Shown here piece by piece: positions 58,701-64,000 of a stretch of DNA of 64,000 nucleotides; position 1 is the first letter of the stretch, and each line of letters starts with the position of its first letter. The position numbers and the translations under genes were made by a program. The stretch is from Anastatus disparis (Eukaryota; Arthropoda; Insecta; Hymenoptera; Eupelmidae). The stretch spans positions 8,618,001 to 8,682,000 of the forward strand of contig JAFFSR010000004.1 in assembly GCA_017163975.1 (NCBI GenBank), read 5' to 3'. The notes beneath the pieces were generated by a model. That model saw nothing but the letters and a program-made list of their open reading frames with translations. It searched no databases and was not told the origin of the DNA.

Positions 58701-61700
58701 ACAAAAGGGTCATGAGAATTACCTTTCCTCTCTCCTTACATTCTTGATCCCTTTTGTAACCCCTTATGAAGCTACCTACTTAAACGTACCATACACTCAC
58801 TTTGCTTTGGGGTATTACCTTTTTGGGGGCTGGGATGAGTTAGGTTTTATACGAGCTTGAAAATTTGTGGAGAGGTTGTAAATTTTACTTATGAATATTA
58901 TAAAATGTATCCTAAAATATTAACTTTGATAAATGTGGGCAGGTAAATACATCTGGAAACATGATCAGGTAGAAAATTTAGGGTGTTGATGAAAATATTT
59001 TAAGTTGTTTTAGCGTTTGAGTCTGACATGTGATGATCACGTGATCATATTTCAAGGGAAATTCGGTGGCTGTTTGAGTGGGTAAACCCCAATATTTTGT
59101 GTGGGAAAACCTAAAAGTTTTTCAGTTTTGCACGCAAGTAAATATATGATTCTAAAATTTATACTTGATTCAATTTTTGAGGGTCCAGAGTAACTATTAA
59201 AAAAGTTATTGGTATTATTAATTTAAAATCATTAATTTAACAAGGTGTTTTATAAAAACTGCATTTTTGACAGATTTGCTATAAAATTCTCAAGGATAAA
59301 GAATATAATTTTTATTCATACTTTATACTTTTTTCAATATACAATTAATATTCAAAAATCACACCATAATATTATCACCCCTTAGGTGCCTTTATATACA
59401 CTGAAAAGAGTTAATTCATAACAAAATTACTAAATACAATAAAGACACGATGATCTAGGTCAATATTCATGGTCAATCGGAGGAAATGAGAAATTGCATT
59501 GTTAATATTTTTCCATTGTTTAATAGCACATTATGAATCATAGATTAATTCATGATTTAATGTTATTCTTTAATTCTTATAACTTCTTTTTCATCAAAGA
59601 TAATCTAATTTAATTTTTTTATTAATTACAGTCCAAAGAAATTTTTTAATACATTTATATGAAAATATAAAGCTTTAGATAAATAATAAAATTTTAATTT
59701 AATAAAAAGTTAAATAACTTATTAAATAATTTAATTTACTTATAATAAATTCCATAGAAGGATCATAAATCTTTTGCTCGATAGAGGGTAAAATCATCAA
59801 GTATGATGCAAAAATGAAACCAAGTTACATTTATTTCCTAAAACTATAAATATTTTTTTTTAAATATCCAATAACAATATGAACCATTTACAATAACATT
59901 ATGAATCATTTACTTTCTTTGTTCTTTTTAATGGCTGCATTTACATAAAATTATCTTAAAATTCATAAATTATCATTTAAACAAAAAAATTTAAACAAAA
60001 AAGAGTATTTAGGAATGATGTAAGAAATGACTCAAATTACCGCATTCGTCATAAAAATAAAAAAAATCACGTATTTTTAAAAATAATACCAAAATGCTCT
60101 ATTAAATTTATCCAATGCTATCAAAGAAAAACATAATAAAGATTTTTTTAATCAAATGCGTACACAAAAAAACGAAAAGGAAAAAAAATCTTGCCTTTGG
60201 GGGGTGCGAGAAAATCCAAACAAGGATGATGCAAATTCAAAATATTCTTACATAGCATAGAATTGAACACACACACGCGTATACATATATTTACATATGC
60301 ATATACATATAAAGCAATGTGACTAGACTTAAAACTCTAATCAGTAAAAATGCATTTCCTTTTATAATTTCATAACATAAAATGTATACAAGCTTTTCGT
60401 TTCGTCATTCTTCTAATCATTAGTCGGCAACAAAGCTTCGTCACAAAAGCTTCAGAACGCCGATATTATGTAATTTGTAAAAAAAATAAATAAATAAACA
60501 AAAAAAAAAGAAAAATGCAATGTTGAGATTTGATTTTATGTTGCTAAGGAAAATGACAATCGACGAATACGTAACGAAGGCTATTACATTTTTGTGAAAT
60601 CTAACATTCAAGTGCTTATAATTGCATTATTCTAAAAACAAAATATTTTAAGATTAAAAATGTAATAATCATTAAAATCTTTATGATAAAAATAAGCATG
60701 TGAAAGCGAATTGCATTTACTTTTTTAGAAAAAATACCATAGGCTACTCGCAAACAAAATAGGTTCACCCTTACCCGATTGTCTTCTTTATCACTCTCGC
60801 TATACAACAAAACCAACTCGTGAAGCAATGATCTATTTTGCTCACTAGTGGCTTAATTTGCTGCTTAAGGTTTATAAACAATTGAATTTACAATTAATAC
60901 AATATGAATAAAAGAGCAAATAAAAGTTCGCAGGAATTTTAAAATTAAGAGAAAAAAATGTATTTATTAATTAAGCAATAATTACTATTTGAATTTGGAA
61001 AATCCTTTGTTCCAATAATAATTCTTCAATCCTTTTTTATTTCATCTGTACTTATAAGTAATCAATATCTTATATGAATAGTACTTTGACTCGTACAGCA
61101 TATTTTAATATCGATACTATCAACGTAATTAATTAACATTGACAAATTCATTGGAATAATGTTTAGGATATTATTAAATAAAGCAATAGTCTTTTCCATG
61201 ATTATCAATCAACATCGATAATGCTAAAAATATAAGAAAAATGTGCAAAATCGGCATGACTCTTAAAAATTTGCCACGTGAATAAATAAGGGTTAAAATA
61301 AAAAAGAAGCCTCCAACGATTCTTATCTCATAAGCCAAGCATGACAGTCGCTTTCTTCTATCTATCGAAGTGCATTTAGAAAAATAATCTAAAAAAAAGA
61401 GGAAAGAAGAAAATAAAATATGAAAAAAATAAGAAAAAATCTATTTACAAATATACAACCATAACCGACGTTACAATGCCCCCCCTATAATGAAAAAAAG
61501 ATATAATAAAAACTGATCATCCAGGTTACTTATGCGATTAAATGCAAGATAAAATAATTCATATATAACGATATACATATGCAATTCGATAAAGAAAAAT
61601 ATTTTATTGAAGAACCAATCGGGCTAAGCTACATCCACGTTTTCTTTAAACGAGCCCACGCGACACCTCAGTGTTTAGCGCATGATATTTATTCTTACCT

Positions 61701-64000
61701 ATACCTTACAACACAACACATATGTATACATACACTAATAACTCATCCTTATTACTTTTATCGACAAAATACATAAATATCCAACAACTTGCACGTTTAC
61801 GAGTGCTAAGGTAAACGAATTCTAAATTTCTTATTTTTTTTTTCTCTCTTCTTTCGATATATACTTTGTCGATGTACATACTTGTCTTTCGTTTCGCTTC
61901 TTTTCACGGGATTGTAGCGTGAGCTTGTTTTCTTTGTCTTCAAGTAATTCTTGACTTTTTTGTTGTTTTTTCTTCTTCTTTTTTTTTAGTATCGTATAAC
62001 GAAGAACTGATTAGATTGGAATTTACTTGGCCGATCGGCCGATGATCGCTTGAGGTTTTGTATAAAGTTCTTGGGACTTTTTTTTCTATATTTGTGTATA
62101 TGAGTTTATAATTCTTTTTTAATTCTTCTTATGACTGCATTATTTTATGCTTATTTGATTATTAATATCGAGATGTGAATGCACTTCACGCTGCTTTTAC
62201 CCTAAAAATTTGATTTTCGAATTTCAAATTCTCGTTTTCATGAATAATCTAATATGTCTATTCGAATAGAAAAAAATTAATTTTTTTTATTTTATGCAGG
62301 TGTATTACGTTTCCTTTTAACATTTTATCAGATATCAAAAGAAAGTGACAAAATAGAATTCGAAAATTTAAATTGTTATCTTAAGCAGCCGATCAAGTAT
62401 ATCCGAAGAATATTTTCAAGATTTAACATTAATATATGCAATAATATGATAGCATCAGTATCAATTGGATGAGAATTTTAAACAAAATACATTTAATTTT
62501 AAAAATTTCTTCATAGATTTAAAAAATTAGTTTATTAATTAACAAAAATGCTTGGGCTCCTATCAAAACTTTACACTGAAAAATTTTAGCTATGACATTA
62601 TTGATGACTTTAACATATTTTTCCTTTAAATAAAATTTTATTAATTATGACACAATGACAATGGGATTTCCATTCGAATCATTCTTTGTAAAGTTAATCT
62701 AAATCTTCATAGATAATTGTTTATCAATAAAATCTTAACTTTCGATATTACAATTTTAGTAAATGATTAAACTGAAAAACATTCTCATTGAAGATAGTAA
62801 ATTGATTATTATATATCTTACATATTAAGAAAAAAAAATTATTTATAAAATCAGTAAGGAAACATTGATCCAAACATTTTTTCAAACAAATCGTTTATTA
62901 TCTACCTTTATAAAAAAAATTTATTAAAATAATACTCCTTTCTCCTTGTGTTCATTCTAGACCGATAAAACAGTGTTAGAAAAAAATAATGCATAAATAT
63001 GAACAATATTGAGACTTTAATCTTCTTTTAAGAGAGATTAAATCAATATCTCGAGTTCGCTTGGAACAAAAAATAAGTGTAAGTCGTCGCTATGTCTGAT
63101 ATTTGCAAGATTAATATTGCTTTTCTTCCAGTCAACTGATTCATATACTGGATTCGTAATGCTACGTAATAATTTTTTTTAACAATTAATCATTGTTTTA
63201 TTATTTGTTTTTAATTAAAATAATGAGATTCATTTTTAAAAATACGTGTAATTACGTCGTTGTAATTAACCTGATTTTCAAGTGCGACCTTATCTTTAAC
63301 GGAGAAAAAAAGAAAATAGTCATTTGCTAAAAAAATAAATAACTTAAATGTACCATAATACAATGACGCATAAAAAAATTCTAATAAAAACATGCAAAAG
63401 TTTTATAAAAATTAATATAAGAACGTCGATAAAAATCTCTCGCGATCTGAAGAAAAATTTGATACATCATTTGTTCTCATAACTAGAAGCATTTGTACAT
63501 CGATAAACTCCTATCTACGAGTTACATATAATATTCATTGAAAAGCTCAAAACTACGTCGCTCTTATGATTCTCGTATTGTCTTCCATTCGTACTTTATC
63601 TCGTTTCCTGTTAATATTTCTTTTTTTTTTTCTCAATATCTACGTAACGCACTCGCTCTCGGCTTGAATTTATTCTTTTCTAACGATATTATATCTAAGC
63701 TTTATTGTTTAACTGTCATACACTGTAGGTTTAATTGATAATTTTATTTAAATATCCTCTTTGGAGAGAAATTATTGTTTGGATTTTGGTTTTAAGAGTA
63801 TTGATAAATGAAAATCGAATAAGTTTAAACGCACTTGAAAATTTTTAAATAATGTAAGGATCTATTATTTAAAATAATTTCGAGTTCAATTTTTTCTTTA
63901 GCAAACTACTAAAATATGAATTTTCAAAGTTGTAAAACTTTACTTTCCATATTTTTGGTTTTTATATAAAAATTTCTTAGTATTCATCAGCGTGAAAATT

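Larger units (their letters stand above)
47580..64000 (+). other. Long sprint intron(s), no exon recognised
   Basis: The gene must continue after the donor at 47580, since the VPS9 and Ras-association domains are missing, yet no frame in this 16.4 kb shows those domains. Content noted: SINEs at 48421-48626 and 51419-51601; a GC-richer patch at 58510-58700; unique stretches at 48900-49130 and 56440-56830 with varied, non-repetitive sequence. Frames at 49622-49816, 49819-50022, 52313-52516, 53996-54199, 54442-54624, 60616-60828, 61579-61776, 63211-63393 and 63538-63738 are short and motif-free. Confidence 0.6.

Overview
The window is very AT-rich eukaryotic nuclear DNA with short protein-coding exons, canonical GT-AG introns, tRNA-derived SINEs and many foldback (inverted-repeat) DNA elements. 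The one clearly recognisable host gene is the arthropod homologue of Drosophila sprint (RIN family). That gene, the base composition and the repeat style point to an insect. An AT-rich hymenopteran such as a parasitoid wasp is my guess for the group, but the sequence alone does not prove it. Bacterial features (operons, ribosome binding sites, CRISPR) are absent.

Layout. Positions 1-1540 hold a minus-strand, multi-exon gene for a FLYWCH zinc-finger/MULE transposase protein, open at the left edge; its three complete introns are tiny (69-79 bp) and the splice phases agree. Positions 1541-25260 are repeat-dominated. They contain several TA-flanked CACTG...CAGTG foldback elements (4722-5758, 8554-9102, 16672-17038), a LINE reverse-transcriptase scrap at 6839-6916, diverged tandem repeats, and GC-rich stem-loop patches (14246-14420, 21855-23285). 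They also contain a 1.08-kb TIR element with a TCGAGTACTCGA-type minisatellite core (19638-20714) and a TTAGCT-rich repeat interrupted by a SINE (24005-24900). A possible single leader exon of an unrecognised minus-strand gene lies at 12130-12236. Positions 25260-35188 look mostly unique and non-coding, apart from a SINE.

Positions 35189-47579 carry nine phase-consistent exons of sprint on the plus strand. They encode the SH2 domain, the conserved segment that follows it, a proline-rich motif and a long low-complexity Ser/Thr/Pro/Asn-rich linker. The N-terminal exon(s) and the C-terminal VPS9 and Ras-association domains are not in view. The last exon ends at a splice donor, so 47580-64000 is probably the interior of one intron of more than 16 kb, or of several introns whose exons I cannot see.

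How things relate: the RIN protein couples tyrosine-kinase signalling (SH2) to Rab5-type GTPase activation (VPS9) on endosomes. The mobile elements form at least three systems: a MULE-class transposase or a gene derived from one, several non-autonomous foldback families, and a tRNA-derived SINE family with five copies here. One SINE copy has a perfect 13-bp target duplication. One foldback family has a nearly perfect 171-bp hairpin inside a sprint intron and an older, same-sized copy at 4481-4652.
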